A stretch of 53,783 nt of DNA from the NCBI GenBank assembly GCA_016196925.1, contig JACPWS010000050.1:1-53783 (forward strand), given 5' to 3'. Under the pieces are notes generated by a model. That model had not been told where the DNA came from and did no database searches. It worked only from the letters and a program-made list of their open reading frames with translations. Source of the DNA: Burkholderiales bacterium (GTDB lineage: Bacteria > Pseudomonadota > Gammaproteobacteria > Burkholderiales > Burkholderiaceae_D). Made by a program: the position numbers and the translations under genes. This document shows positions 8,466-17,608 of the stretch, in pieces. Positions within the stretch are counted from its first letter, which is position 1; each line of letters opens with the position of its first letter.

Positions 8466-10724
8466 ATGACCACACCACAAATCAGTGCCGAACAGTCACT
8501 TGTGACGCTTCCAGCCGCCTGGCAACCCGAGTTGATAAAACAGATCGCCGCAGGCGAAAACGTTTTAAGCGTGGTGGAGGTTGACCTGGATAGCAAACTT
8601 CGTTTCACCCGCGGCCTGATTGTGGTTACCGACCGGCGTTTATTGGCAAAAGCACCTGGTGAACTTGAATGGCGCGATTGGGGGTATCGAAACGGCTTGC
8701 AGTTAAGTCACCACGATCACGCCGGTGTCGGCCATCTGGAATTGCTGGATGAAACCGGCAAGCTGGCGCACTGGCGTTTCACGCTGGGGCAAAACCTGCA
8801 CGCGATCCGCTTGCTCGACCATTTCAGGGAGCAATTGCAAAGCCATGTCAGCGGCTTGCCGGTCATCCGCGCCGAACAGAATGTCTGCCCGAGCTGCAAG
8901 GCCGTGCTGGAACCGGATCAGGAAGAATGCCCGGTCTGCACCAAGGTGATCTATACGCCACCCTCGACCTGGACCCTGTTCCGCCTGTGGCGCTTTGCCC
9001 ATCCGTATCGCCTGCAATTATTCATAGGCTTTAGTCTGATGCTGCTCGGTACCGCGGCTCATATGATTCCGCGCTACCTGACCAAGCCTTTGACCGATGA
9101 AGTCCTGATTCCGTATCAGAGTGGGCAACAGGTCGATCCGCAACTGGTGATGCTGTATATCGGCGGCTTGCTGGGATCGGCAGTGGTGGCCTGGCTGCTG
9201 AGCTGGGGCAAGACCTATATCCTGGCCCTGGTGTCCGAGCGCATCGGCGCCGACTTGCGCACCGCCACTTACGAACATTTACTGAAGCTGTCGCTGGAAT
9301 ATTTCGGCGGCAAACGCACCGGCGACCTGATGTCGCGCATAGGCAGCGAAAGCGACCGCATCTGCGTGTTCCTGTCCTTGCATTTGCTCGATTTCGCGTC
9401 CGACGTGCTGATGATCATCATGACCGGCGTGATTTTGTGCTCGATCAATCCCTGGCTGGCGCTGGTGACTCTGGTGCCTTTGCCTTTCATCGCCTGGATG
9501 ATCCATATCGTGCGCGACCGCTTGCGCACCGGTTTCGAAAAAATCGACCGGGTCTGGGGCGAAGTCACGAATGTGCTGGCCGACACCATCCCCGGCATCC
9601 GCGTAGTGAAAGCGTTTGCCCAGGAGAGGCGTGAAGCGAACCGTTTCCGCGAAGCGAACAAGCACAACCTGGCCGTCAACGACAAGCTGAACAAGGTCTG
9701 GTCTTTGTTTTCGCCTACGGTTTCTTTTTTGACGGAACTCGGTTTGCTGGTGGTGTGGGCATTCGGTATCTGGCAAGTATCGAAAGGCGAAATCACGGTC
9801 GGCGTATTGTCGGCATTTATCGCTTACAGCGGGCGTTTTTATGGTCGTCTCGATTCCATGAGCCGCATCGTGTCGGTCACGCAAAAATCGGCTTCGGCGG
9901 CCAAGCGTATCTTCGATATTCTGGATCACGTTTCCAGCGTGCCGGAACCGGCCAACCCGGTGAAACTGGAGAAAATCGAAGGTCGCATCGACTTGCGCGA
10001 AGTCGGTTTTCGCTACGGTAACCGCGCCGTGAATCGCGGCATCAACCTGAATATCAAGCCCGGTGAAATGATAGGCCTGGTCGGGCATAGCGGCTCCGGC
10101 AAGAGCACGCTGGTGAATCTGATCTGCCGTTTCTACGACGTGTCGGAAGGGGCGATTCTGCTCGATGGGGTGGATATCCGCTCGTATGCGGTTGCGGAAT
10201 ACCGCAGTCAGATTGGCCTGGTGTTGCAGGAACCTTTCCTGTTCTTCGGCACGATCGCCGAGAATATTGCTTACGGCAAGCCGGATGCGAGCCGGGACGA
10301 CATCATCGCGGCTGCGCGTGCCGCGCATGCGCATGAGTTCATTCTGCGCTTGCCGCAAGGCTACGACTCTATGGTCGGCGAGCGCGGCCAGGGCTTGTCC
10401 GGCGGCGAACGTCAACGCATCTCGATTGCGCGCGCCTTGCTGATCGATCCGCGCATCCTGATCATGGATGAGGCGACGTCGTCGGTCGATTCGCAAACCG
10501 AAAAAGAAATCCAGAAGGCGCTCGACAATCTGGTGCAGGGTCGCACCACGATCGCGATTGCACATCGCTTGTCCACTTTGCACAAGGCCGACCGCCTGGT
10601 GGTGCTGGACCGGGGGCAGGTAGTCGAAATCGGACACCATGACGAATTGATGGCGAAGCAGGGCGCTTATTACAACTTGTACCAGGCGCAAGCCAGAAAC
10701 GCCGCCGAATTGGTGGAGGAATAA
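8466..10724 (+). CDS. cyanophycin-associated ABC transporter, fused permease-ATPase with N-terminal zinc ribbon
   Basis: A 752-residue half-transporter of the exporter type. Residues 1-135 form a soluble domain I do not recognise further; a zinc ribbon follows (CPSC at 141-144, CPVC at 155-158). The transmembrane domain runs from about 170 to 450 (several helices such as LFIGFSLMLLGTAAHM and FIAYSGRFYGRL). The ATPase domain carries Walker A GHSGSGKST (Lys546), signature LSGGERQ (644-650), Walker B ILIMDEATS and the H-loop IAHRLST. Homologues are annotated as cyanophycin metabolism-associated ABC transporters because they sit beside cphA, as here, divergent from the cphA pair. The substrate is unknown; peptide, amino acid or lipid are all possible. 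The DUF1854 gene follows after 3 bases. Confidence 0.9.
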   Translation: MTTPQISAEQSLVTLPAAWQPELIKQIAAGENVLSVVEVDLDSKLRFTRGLIVVTDRRLLAKAPGELEWRDWGYRNGLQLSHHDHAGVGHLELLDETGKLAHWRFTLGQNLHAIRLLDHFREQLQSHVSGLPVIRAEQNVCPSCKAVLEPDQEECPVCTKVIYTPPSTWTLFRLWRFAHPYRLQLFIGFSLMLLGTAAHMIPRYLTKPLTDEVLIPYQSGQQVDPQLVMLYIGGLLGSAVVAWLLSWGKTYILALVSERIGADLRTATYEHLLKLSLEYFGGKRTGDLMSRIGSESDRICVFLSLHLLDFASDVLMIIMTGVILCSINPWLALVTLVPLPFIAWMIHIVRDRLRTGFEKIDRVWGEVTNVLADTIPGIRVVKAFAQERREANRFREANKHNLAVNDKLNKVWSLFSPTVSFLTELGLLVVWAFGIWQVSKGEITVGVLSAFIAYSGRFYGRLDSMSRIVSVTQKSASAAKRIFDILDHVSSVPEPANPVKLEKIEGRIDLREVGFRYGNRAVNRGINLNIKPGEMIGLVGHSGSGKSTLVNLICRFYDVSEGAILLDGVDIRSYAVAEYRSQIGLVLQEPFLFFGTIAENIAYGKPDASRDDIIAAARAAHAHEFILRLPQGYDSMVGERGQGLSGGERQRISIARALLIDPRILIMDEATSSVDSQTEKEIQKALDNLVQGRTTIAIAHRLSTLHKADRLVVLDRGQVVEIGHHDELMAKQGAYYNLYQAQARNAAELVEE

Positions 10725-10727
10725 ATC

Positions 10728-11198
10728 ATGACGACAACGGTATTTCAATTGAGCCGCAATGCTTACGGCAAGCTGCTGATGCGCAATGAGGCGGGTGAAG
10801 TGCATGAGGGCGTCAGCCCGGTGCGCGCTTTTCCTATCCAGTCGCCCGATCAGGGTATTTCCATGGTGCTATCCGATGGGCGCGAAGTCGCCTGGATAGA
10901 TCATTTGTCCGATCTGCCGGAAACCACGCGCAAGCTGGTGGCGGAAGAGTTGGAAGGGCGCGAGTTCATGCCCGAGATTCGCCGCATAGCGAGCGTCACC
11001 AGTTTTGCCACGCCCTGCACCTGGGTGGTCGACACCGACCGCGGCGCGACCGAATTCGTGCTGAAGGGCGAAGAAGACATACGTCGCATAGGCCGGGCAT
11101 CGTTGTTGATCGCCGACAACCACGGCATCCATTTCCTGATACGCGATATGTTCGCGCTCGACAAGCATAGCCGCAAGATACTGGACAGATTCTTGTAA
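10728..11198 (+). CDS. DUF1854 protein of the cyanophycin locus
   Basis: A 156-residue soluble protein with the DUF1854 pattern: an N-terminal FQLSRNAYGKLLM strand, VSPVRAFPIQSPDQGISMV, DGREVAWIDHLSDLP, and a C-terminal FLIRDMFALDKHSRKILDRF. No signal peptide or membrane segment is seen. It starts 3 bases after the ABC transporter stop and is surely co-transcribed with it. The family is recurrently found with this transporter and cphA, so a shared function is likely, but its biochemical role is unknown. Confidence 0.88.
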   Translation: MTTTVFQLSRNAYGKLLMRNEAGEVHEGVSPVRAFPIQSPDQGISMVLSDGREVAWIDHLSDLPETTRKLVAEELEGREFMPEIRRIASVTSFATPCTWVVDTDRGATEFVLKGEEDIRRIGRASLLIADNHGIHFLIRDMFALDKHSRKILDRFL

Positions 11199-11210
11199 GC
11201 GCGACGTGTT

Positions 11211-11729
11211 TCAGGGCGTAGGGAACTGATAACTGTACAGATTCGTATCGTCTTCCTCGCCGGCCAGCACGACCACCTCTTGCAAGCTGAAGCCGAGTTT
11301 TTTCAAGAGTTTATTGGAGCCGCGATTGTCGGGCGAGGTAATCGCCAGCAAGCCCGCTAAGCCGAGGTCGGCGTGCGCATGCTGCATGACGGCGCAAGCG
11401 GTTTCGTAAGCGTAACCCTGGCCGCAATGCCGCTCTAAAAAAGCGTAACCGAGGTCGATGCCGGGCAAGCTGTCGCGCTTGATCAGGCAGCCTATGCCGA
11501 GCAAGACGCCGTCTTGTTTGCGTTCCACCACATAGACGCCGATGCCATGCTTTTCGTGCGCCGCGACCGGGCCGCTCAGGATCGCGGCGCGCGCGGCTTC
11601 CACCGTGCGTATGCCTTTGTCGCTGATGTTGCTGATGAAGCCAGGGTCGTTGACTAACTCCAGATAAAATTCGGCGTCGTCGGGGGCTATCGTGCGCAGC
11701 AGCAGTCTTTCCGTGGATCGTATTTGCAT
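11211..11729 (-). CDS. GNAT family N-acetyltransferase (RimJ/RimL type)
   Basis: A 172-residue acetyltransferase of the Acetyltransf_3 type: N-terminal STERLLLRTIAPDDAEFYLELVNDP, a central beta-bulge strand IDLGYAFLERHCGQGYAYETACAVM holding the acetyl-CoA-binding turn, and a C-terminal NRGSNKLLKKLGFSLQE, the usual N-x-x-S-xx-LL-xx-GF signature. Members acetylate amino groups of ribosomal proteins, small molecules or antibiotics; the substrate here cannot be told. Its stop is 12 bases from the convergent DUF1854 gene. Confidence 0.88.
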   Translation of the reverse strand: MQIRSTERLLLRTIAPDDAEFYLELVNDPGFISNISDKGIRTVEAARAAILSGPVAAHEKHGIGVYVVERKQDGVLLGIGCLIKRDSLPGIDLGYAFLERHCGQGYAYETACAVMQHAHADLGLAGLLAITSPDNRGSNKLLKKLGFSLQEVVVLAGEEDDTNLYSYQFPTP

Positions 11730-12160
11730 CGATCTATCTCGCTCAAAAAGTCCTACTGTACGACAGCGCGGCCGGCGATTTCAAGTCGTCGTCGTGGCGG
11801 CAGGTCGCCGTCGTCGCCAGACGGGCGGCGCCCGCCGCGTCCGGCGGCATTGTTAAACACCGTAAAAAGTCGCAGACAAAGGCAATTTTTACATGATGAA
11901 ACGATATACTCCCCCCTCATTTTAAATTTTTCGCCTTGTCGTCAGCGTATTTAAAGGGTCTTAAAATATACTGAGGGGGAGTATTTTTATGCCGTTTCCG
12001 GATGGCCGGCAGCTTTGCCGTCGATTAAATATGCTTAACACTTTTTTTCTGACGATAAATTTTTTCAAGCGTAATATCATCGGCAATGATCGCCCAGATT
12101 ATTGCTTCGAAGAATAGTTGAAACCTGTGCCATGACAAGTTTCTGAATAAAGGAGAAGCC
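11730..12160. other. 431-bp divergent intergenic region holding repeat copy B
   Basis: Lies between the GNAT gene and the chemoreceptor. It holds repeat copy B (11906-11984). Downstream, TCAAG at 12065-12069 and CGGCAAT at 12081-12087 loosely recall a FliA (sigma-28) promoter, as expected for a chemotaxis gene, but the match is weak. No gene is supported in it. Confidence 0.55.
11906..11984 (+). repeat. 79-bp palindromic repeat, copy B
   Basis: The most symmetrical copy: ATACTCCCCCCTCA at the left pairs with TGAGGGGGAGTAT at the right with one bulged C, and the inner ATTTTAA/TTAAAAT can extend the stem. The core CGTCAGCGTATTTAAAGGG is identical to copy A. Confidence 0.85.
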
Positions 12161-14035
12161 ATGAAATCGCTAAAAGCCAGGCTCATCGTTACCATCGGCT
12201 TGCTGGTGACGGTGTGTACGGTATTTCTGACCGTCGGCAGCTACATGCGGATGAAATCCCAGATCGAGACCGATCTGAACAATGAAATTCGCGGCGTGGC
12301 GGCCGGTTATAACGCGGTCCTGAGCAACTGGATACAGACCAATCTGACGATGATGGAAAGCCTGGCGCAAGGTTTGGGCAATGGCGCCGATTTGCAAACC
12401 AGCCTGACAATGATGCGCGCCGGCGGCAATTTCCTGAGTGTGTATCAGGGGCAACCGGACAAGCAATTCACCAACATCCCGCCCGACCCGCCTCCTGCCG
12501 GTTTCGATCCTACCGTGCGCCCTTGGTACAAGGGGGCAATGGAAGCGAAAAAACCTATTGTCACCTCGCCTTACATGGGCGTTGCCCCGCCCGGGCTGAT
12601 GATTACCTTTGCCGCACCGGTTAAAGGGGGCGAGGGCGGCGTGGTCGGCGCCGACGTATTCCTGACCAAGATCGTCGAGCAGATTTTGACGATCAAGCTG
12701 GCTGGCGGCGGTTATGCATTTTTACTCGATAAGAGCGGCCAGGTCCTGGCGCATGCCGATCAGGCCAGGGTGATGAAACCGGCCAGGGAAATCGCGGCCG
12801 ACCTGACTCTGGAAAACCTGCCGACTTTAGCGCAGCAAAAAGATCCGGTACTGACCGAGATCGGCGGGAAGGCGCATTTCCTGTTCCTGCAACAGATTAG
12901 CGGGTCGGATATGTATCTGGCGCTGGTGATCGACAAGAAAAAAGCGCTGGAAGCGCTCGATCAGTTGCTGTTGATGTCGGCGCTGGTCTTAGTCTTGATC
13001 CTGGCGGTGATGCTGCCGCTATCGACCTGGCTGGTTGGCCATATGCTGTCCGGCTTGCAAAGGGTGCGCGATGCGATGTCGGACATCGCGGCCGGCGGCG
13101 GCGACCTGAGCCGGAAAATCGAGATCGAAGGCGAGGATGAAGTGGCGCAGACGGCGCAGGCATTCAATCGTTTCCTGGAACAATTGCGCGTGATGGTGGT
13201 CGATGTGCGCAAGGCGACCGATTCGATCACCGTCGGCGCCACCGAAATCGCCACCGGCAACATGGATTTATCGGGACGCACCGAGCAACAGGCGTCTTCG
13301 CTCGAGCAGACCGCCGCCAGCATGGAAGAGCTTACCGTAGCCGTGAAGAATAACGCCGAGAACGCGCGCGAAGCCAATAAGATGGCCGTCAACGCTTCCG
13401 ACGTCGCGACCCAGGGCGGCGAGGTGGTCGGTAAAGTGGTGACCACCATGCAGGGGATTTCCGAAAGCTCGCGCAAGATCGTCGACATCATCAGTGTGAT
13501 CGAGGGGATCGCGTTTCAGACCAATATCCTGGCGCTGAACGCCGCCGTCGAAGCCGCCCGCGCCGGCGAGCAGGGGCGCGGTTTTGCCGTGGTGGCGAGC
13601 GAGGTACGCACGCTGGCGCAGCGTAGCGCAGCCGCCGCGCAAGAGATCAAGGGCTTGATCGAAGATTCGGTGCATAAAGTGAACGAAGGCTCGGAACTGG
13701 TCGATAAGGCGGGCGAGGCCATGAACCGTATCGTGAGCGCCGTGGATCAGGTGGCTTCCATCATCAATGAAATCACTTCCGCATCGGCCGAGCAGAGCGA
13801 TGGCATACAGCAAGTCAATCTCGCGCTCGCGCATATGGATGAGGCGACGCAGCAAAACGCCGCTTTGGTGGAGCAGGCCGCCGCCGCCGCCGGTTCGCTC
13901 GAAGAGCAGACCAATCTCTTGAAGACGGCGATGGCGGCCTTCCGCATGGAGCAAGCGGCCCCGGCCGGGCGCGTGTTACCGGCAGGTGCCGGCGCCCGCG
14001 CGTCGGGCTTATCGTCGGCAGCAAGATTGCGCTGA
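12161..14035 (+). CDS. methyl-accepting chemotaxis protein with dCache sensor domain
   Basis: A 624-residue membrane chemoreceptor. Order: short cytoplasmic N-terminus, transmembrane helix about 9-28, periplasmic dCache domain to about 265, second helix about 267-292, HAMP, then the coiled-coil signalling domain with the hairpin tip [21 protein letters not shown] that contacts CheA/CheW. The dCache domain has RPWY at 120-123, Tyr138 and Asp165, close to the amino-acid-binding dCache pattern YxxxxRxWY...Y...D, except that the first Tyr is Phe115. An amino acid ligand is therefore plausible (inference). No CheR-binding NWxxF tail is present. AAAGGAG is well placed before the ATG. It stands alone, without che genes. 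Confidence 0.95.
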   Translation: MKSLKARLIVTIGLLVTVCTVFLTVGSYMRMKSQIETDLNNEIRGVAAGYNAVLSNWIQTNLTMMESLAQGLGNGADLQTSLTMMRAGGNFLSVYQGQPDKQFTNIPPDPPPAGFDPTVRPWYKGAMEAKKPIVTSPYMGVAPPGLMITFAAPVKGGEGGVVGADVFLTKIVEQILTIKLAGGGYAFLLDKSGQVLAHADQARVMKPAREIAADLTLENLPTLAQQKDPVLTEIGGKAHFLFLQQISGSDMYLALVIDKKKALEALDQLLLMSALVLVLILAVMLPLSTWLVGHMLSGLQRVRDAMSDIAAGGGDLSRKIEIEGEDEVAQTAQAFNRFLEQLRVMVVDVRKATDSITVGATEIATGNMDLSGRTEQQASSLEQTAASMEELTVAVKNNAENAREANKMAVNASDVATQGGEVVGKVVTTMQGISESSRKIVDIISVIEGIAFQTNILALNAAVEAARAGEQGRGFAVVASEVRTLAQRSAAAAQEIKGLIEDSVHKVNEGSELVDKAGEAMNRIVSAVDQVASIINEITSASAEQSDGIQQVNLALAHMDEATQQNAALVEQAAAAAGSLEEQTNLLKTAMAAFRMEQAAPAGRVLPAGAGARASGLSSAARLR

Positions 14036-14079
14036 ATTGACTGGCGCCGTCGCTGCGCCTAATTTTTGCTTATTTTTAC

Positions 14080-14844
14080 TTAATCGACGGTTGCGATAAT
14101 GGGCGCGTGATCCGAAGGCTGCTCCCATTTGCGCGGCACTCTGTCTATGACGCAAGAAGTGCAGCGGCTCGCCAGCGGCTGCGATAACAGGATATGGTCG
14201 ATGCGCATCCCTTTATTCAGGCGGAAACCGAGCGCCCGATAATCCCACCAGCTGAACGATTTTTCCGCCTGCTCGAACAGGCGGAAACTGTCTGTCAAGC
14301 CTAGTTGCAGCAAGCCTTGCATGGCAGCCCTTTCTTCCGGCGACACCAGGTTCATGCCTTGCCAGGCGGCGGGGTCATGCACGTCCCGGTCTTCGGGGGC
14401 GATATTGTAGTCGCCGAGCAAGGCCAGTTGCGGATATTGCTGCAGTTCCTGATGCAGCCAGTTTTGCAGCGAGGCGAGCCACTTCAGCTTGTACTGGAAT
14501 TTATCGGAATCGGGCGCCTGTCCGTTCGGGATATAGGCGCAGACGATGCGCGTCCCCAGGATGGTGGCGGCGATGATGCGCTGCTGCTCGTCTTCAAATT
14601 GCGGATTATTCTTTTGGATGTCCGACATGGCATGCCGGGACAGGATGGCGACGCCGTTATAGGTTTTTTGCCCGGTGAAGGCGACGCGATATCCGGCGGC
14701 CTCGATCTCAGCCTGGGGGAATTTGTCGTCGGTCAGCTTGGTTTCCTGTATGCACAAGACATCGACAGGATTTGTTACCAGCCATTGCAGCACTTGCGGC
14801 AATCTGACCTTCAGAGAATTGACGTTCCAGGTAGCTAATTTCAT
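14080..14844 (-). CDS. xthA: exodeoxyribonuclease III
   Basis: A 254-residue member of the exonuclease-endonuclease-phosphatase fold that acts as apurinic/apyrimidinic endonuclease and 3'-5' exonuclease in base excision repair. Visible motifs: MKLATWNVNSLKVRL at the N-terminus, IQETKL with the metal-binding Glu, LLGDYNIAPEDRDVHDP with the catalytic Asp-Asn pair, FSWWDYR, RIDHILLS, and the C-terminal SDHAP with the catalytic His. Length is normal for the XthA branch. It is convergent with the chemoreceptor and lies downstream of pepA behind a strong terminator, so it is probably transcribed on its own. Confidence 0.95.
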   Translation of the reverse strand: MKLATWNVNSLKVRLPQVLQWLVTNPVDVLCIQETKLTDDKFPQAEIEAAGYRVAFTGQKTYNGVAILSRHAMSDIQKNNPQFEDEQQRIIAATILGTRIVCAYIPNGQAPDSDKFQYKLKWLASLQNWLHQELQQYPQLALLGDYNIAPEDRDVHDPAAWQGMNLVSPEERAAMQGLLQLGLTDSFRLFEQAEKSFSWWDYRALGFRLNKGMRIDHILLSQPLASRCTSCVIDRVPRKWEQPSDHAPIIATVD

Positions 14845-14851
14845 GATGTCC

Positions 14852-14891
14852 CAAATAAAAGCCGCGCCCTGTATGCAGTACAGGGCGCGGC
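14852..14891 (-). terminator. rho-independent terminator after pepA
   Basis: A perfect 13-bp stem (arms 14861-14873 and 14879-14891, arm sequence GCCGCGCCCTGTA) with a 5-base loop. On the minus strand it is followed by TTTTATTT. It lies between the pepA stop and the xthA start. Confidence 0.9.
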
Positions 14892-14915
14892 GTGGTTATT
14901 CCGATCCGCTGCGAT

Positions 14916-16424
14916 TTAGCCGGCGCGATTGATCAGGAAAGTCGTCAGCAAAGGCACGGGACGGCCGGTAGAGCCTTTGCTTGCACCGGATTTCCATGCG
15001 GTGCCGGCGATATCCAGATGCGCCCAGGTGTATTTCTTGGTGAAGCGCTCGAGGAAGCAGGCGGCGGTAATGCTGCCGCCGGCCGGGCCGCCGATGTTGG
15101 CCATGTCGGCAAAATTCGACTTCAGCTGTTCGTTATACGCTTCCTCGACAGGCATGCGCCATGCAGTGTCGCCGCTTTGCCTGCCGGCCGCCAGCAATTC
15201 TGCGGCCAATTTGTCGTGCGCATCGTCATGGCGGGTGAACAAGCCGGAATTGTGATGGCCGAGCGAGGTAACGCAGGCGCCGGTCAGCGTCGCCACGTCG
15301 ATGACTGCCGCAGGTTTGAAGCGTTCTGCGTAAGTCAGCGCGTCGCACAGGATCAGGCGGCCTTCGGCATCGGTATTCAAGACTTCTATCGTCTGGCCGG
15401 ACATCGAGGTAACGACGTCGCCCGGGCGGGTGGCAGTGCCGGAAGGCATGTTTTCGCAAGACGGGACGATCGCGACGACATTCAGCTTCAGCTTCATTTC
15501 GCCGACGGCGCGCATGGTGCCGATCACGGAAGCGGCGCCGCCCATGTCGTATTTCATCTCATCCATGCCGGCGCCCGGTTTCAGCGAGATGCCGCCAGAG
15601 TCGAAAGTGATGCCTTTGCCGACCAGTACCACCGGCGCGTCTTTCGCCTTGCCGCCGTTATGCTTGAGCACGATAAATTTCGGCGGTTCTTCGGTGCCGT
15701 TGGTGACGGACAGGAAACTGCCCATCTTCAGGGCCTGGATCTGTTTGCGATCCAGTATTTCCGTCGTCATTTTGTAATCGGCGGCGATTTTCTTGGCGGT
15801 GTTGGCCAGATAGGTCGGTGTGCAGACATTCGGCGGCAGATTGCCGAGTTCCTTGGTCAGATCCATGCCGTTCGCCAGCGCGACGCTTTGCAGCAAGGCG
15901 TTCTTGGCTGCCGTCGCTTCGGCGGCGGCAACGGCGATCGCAATTTTTTTGACGCCGGCGGCAGCGCTATCTTTTTTGCTCTTCAAGGCGTCGGCGCGGA
16001 AAATGCTTTCGCGGAAAGCCAGCACCGCAGTACGTACCGACCAGGCGATATCGCGGTCTTTGACGGCAGGCAGCGCCAGTACCGCGTCATTCGAACCCAG
16101 CGTCGCCAGCGTGCGCGCCGCAGCCTGGGCCGCTTGCTGCCAGGATTTCTCTGCAACGGCGTCGGTTTCTTCGCCGAGACCTACCAACAATACGCGCTCA
16201 GCGGCGATATCGGCTACATTACGCAACAGCAGGGCGGTACCGGCCTTGCCGGAAATATCGCCGGACTTCAGCGCGGCGGCAATCTGGCCTTGCTTGTCCA
16301 GGCCGGCAGCAGCAGGGGTAATTTTTTTATTTTCGAATACACCTACGACGATACAGCCTGTTTTAATGGCTTTATGGGCACTTGGGGCACTTTTGGCGTC
16401 GAATGTTTTTATGCTAAAGTCCAC
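14916..16424 (-). CDS. pepA: leucyl aminopeptidase (M17)
   Basis: A 502-residue cytosolic M17 aminopeptidase that removes N-terminal residues from peptides using two metal ions; in E. coli PepA also binds DNA. The C-terminal catalytic domain has [19 protein letters not shown] with metal-binding Lys and Asp, and the signature NTDAEGRL at 350-357. The N-terminal macro-like domain is of normal length. Translation begins at a GTG (16422-16424), preceded by AGGAG at good spacing; no in-frame ATG fits better. The gene is divergent from lptF with only 50 bp between them. Confidence 0.96.
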   Translation of the reverse strand: MDFSIKTFDAKSAPSAHKAIKTGCIVVGVFENKKITPAAAGLDKQGQIAAALKSGDISGKAGTALLLRNVADIAAERVLLVGLGEETDAVAEKSWQQAAQAAARTLATLGSNDAVLALPAVKDRDIAWSVRTAVLAFRESIFRADALKSKKDSAAAGVKKIAIAVAAAEATAAKNALLQSVALANGMDLTKELGNLPPNVCTPTYLANTAKKIAADYKMTTEILDRKQIQALKMGSFLSVTNGTEEPPKFIVLKHNGGKAKDAPVVLVGKGITFDSGGISLKPGAGMDEMKYDMGGAASVIGTMRAVGEMKLKLNVVAIVPSCENMPSGTATRPGDVVTSMSGQTIEVLNTDAEGRLILCDALTYAERFKPAAVIDVATLTGACVTSLGHHNSGLFTRHDDAHDKLAAELLAAGRQSGDTAWRMPVEEAYNEQLKSNFADMANIGGPAGGSITAACFLERFTKKYTWAHLDIAGTAWKSGASKGSTGRPVPLLTTFLINRAG

Positions 16425-16436
16425 TTATTACTCCTC

Positions 16437-16467
16437 TTGGTAAGTCTCGTAAAACGGACATTATAAT
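16437..16467 (+). promoter_or_regulatory. putative lptF promoter, apparently leaderless
   Basis: TATAAT at 16462-16467 lies 7 bases before the lptF ATG, with TTGGTA at 16437-16442 (19-bp spacer) as a possible -35. A start site at the usual distance falls at or next to the A of the ATG, and no Shine-Dalgarno is present. The -35 overlaps the pepA ribosome-binding region on the other strand. Confidence 0.55.
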
Positions 16468-16474
16468 CGTTCCC

Positions 16475-17608
16475 ATGATTTTTCAGCGCGCGCTTCGACG
16501 TGAATTACTCAGTGCCGCAGGCGCAGTCTTCACTACCCTGTTCACGATCACGATCACCGTGATGCTCATCAAGATCCTCGGCCAGGCGGCCGGCGGCAAG
16601 GTCGGCTCCGCCGACGTGGTGGCATTGATAGGCTTTACTTCTCTCACTTACATGCCGGTATTGCTGATACTGACCGGCTTCATTTCCGTATTGCTGGTGG
16701 TGACGCGCTGCTATCAGGATTCGGAAATGATAGTCTGGTTCGCTTCCGGCCTCAGTCTGAGCAAATGGGTGCAACCGGTTTTGCGGTTTGGCGCGCCCTT
16801 GATTTTGCTGACGGCTTTGCTCAGTTTCGTCGCGACGCCGTGGGCGAACCGCCAGGGCGCAGAATTGCGCGAACGTTATGAAAAACGCGAAGATATCGCC
16901 AAAGTCTCGCCCGGTAAATTCCAGGAATCCGCTTCTTCCGACCGCATTTTCTTTGTCGAAGAAGTCGCCGGCGATCTGAGCAAGGTGCAAAATATTTTCA
17001 TCAACACGTTTCGCGACGGCCGTTCCAGCGTGGTCGTGGCAAAGGAAGGCAAGATAGAGATCGATGAAAAAGGCGACAAGTTCCTGGTCATGAGCCAGGG
17101 GCGCCGCTATGACGGTTTGCCGACCAGGCCCGATTTCCAGATGATGCAATTTGAGAAATACGGGATACTGGTGTCCAGCCAGAGCAAGGCGGTTAGCGGG
17201 GATAAGTCGGCCAAATCTATGCCCTTGCAAGCCTTGCTCGAGCATCCGGACAACACCATGCGCGGCGAATTATTGTGGCGTATATCTTTGCCGCTGATGT
17301 GCACGGCCTTGATGTTGCTGGCCGTGCCCTTGGGTTACGTCAATCCGCGCGTAGGCCGCTCCGCCAATCTGATCGTGGCCTTGCTGCTGGTGATCATGTA
17401 TCTGACGCTGGTGAATGTCGTGCAAGCGTTTGTGGTGCAAGGCCGCGCCGGGTTTGCCATGTCCTGGTGGCCCTTGCATCTGGCGGCCTTGCTGCTCATC
17501 GTATTGTTATTCGCATGGCGTTTGCAAGTGAACAGCCGCTGGCATCCGCTGGTGCTTTGGTCGAATTGCAAAGCCTGTTTCCGCGCTAAAGAAAAGAGTC
17601 CGGCATGA
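16475..17608 (+). CDS. lptF: LPS export ABC transporter permease LptF
   Basis: LptF is one of the two inner-membrane permease subunits of LptB2FG, which extracts lipopolysaccharide and passes it to LptC for transport to the outer membrane. The 377-residue protein begins IFQRALRRELLSAAGAVFTTL, has three N-terminal membrane helices, a periplasmic beta-jellyroll domain (about residues 130-265) and three C-terminal helices, the classical YjgP/YjgQ layout. Its stop overlaps the lptG start by ATGA. Translation is probably leaderless. Confidence 0.95.
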   Translation: MIFQRALRRELLSAAGAVFTTLFTITITVMLIKILGQAAGGKVGSADVVALIGFTSLTYMPVLLILTGFISVLLVVTRCYQDSEMIVWFASGLSLSKWVQPVLRFGAPLILLTALLSFVATPWANRQGAELRERYEKREDIAKVSPGKFQESASSDRIFFVEEVAGDLSKVQNIFINTFRDGRSSVVVAKEGKIEIDEKGDKFLVMSQGRRYDGLPTRPDFQMMQFEKYGILVSSQSKAVSGDKSAKSMPLQALLEHPDNTMRGELLWRISLPLMCTALMLLAVPLGYVNPRVGRSANLIVALLLVIMYLTLVNVVQAFVVQGRAGFAMSWWPLHLAALLLIVLLFAWRLQVNSRWHPLVLWSNCKACFRAKEKSPA

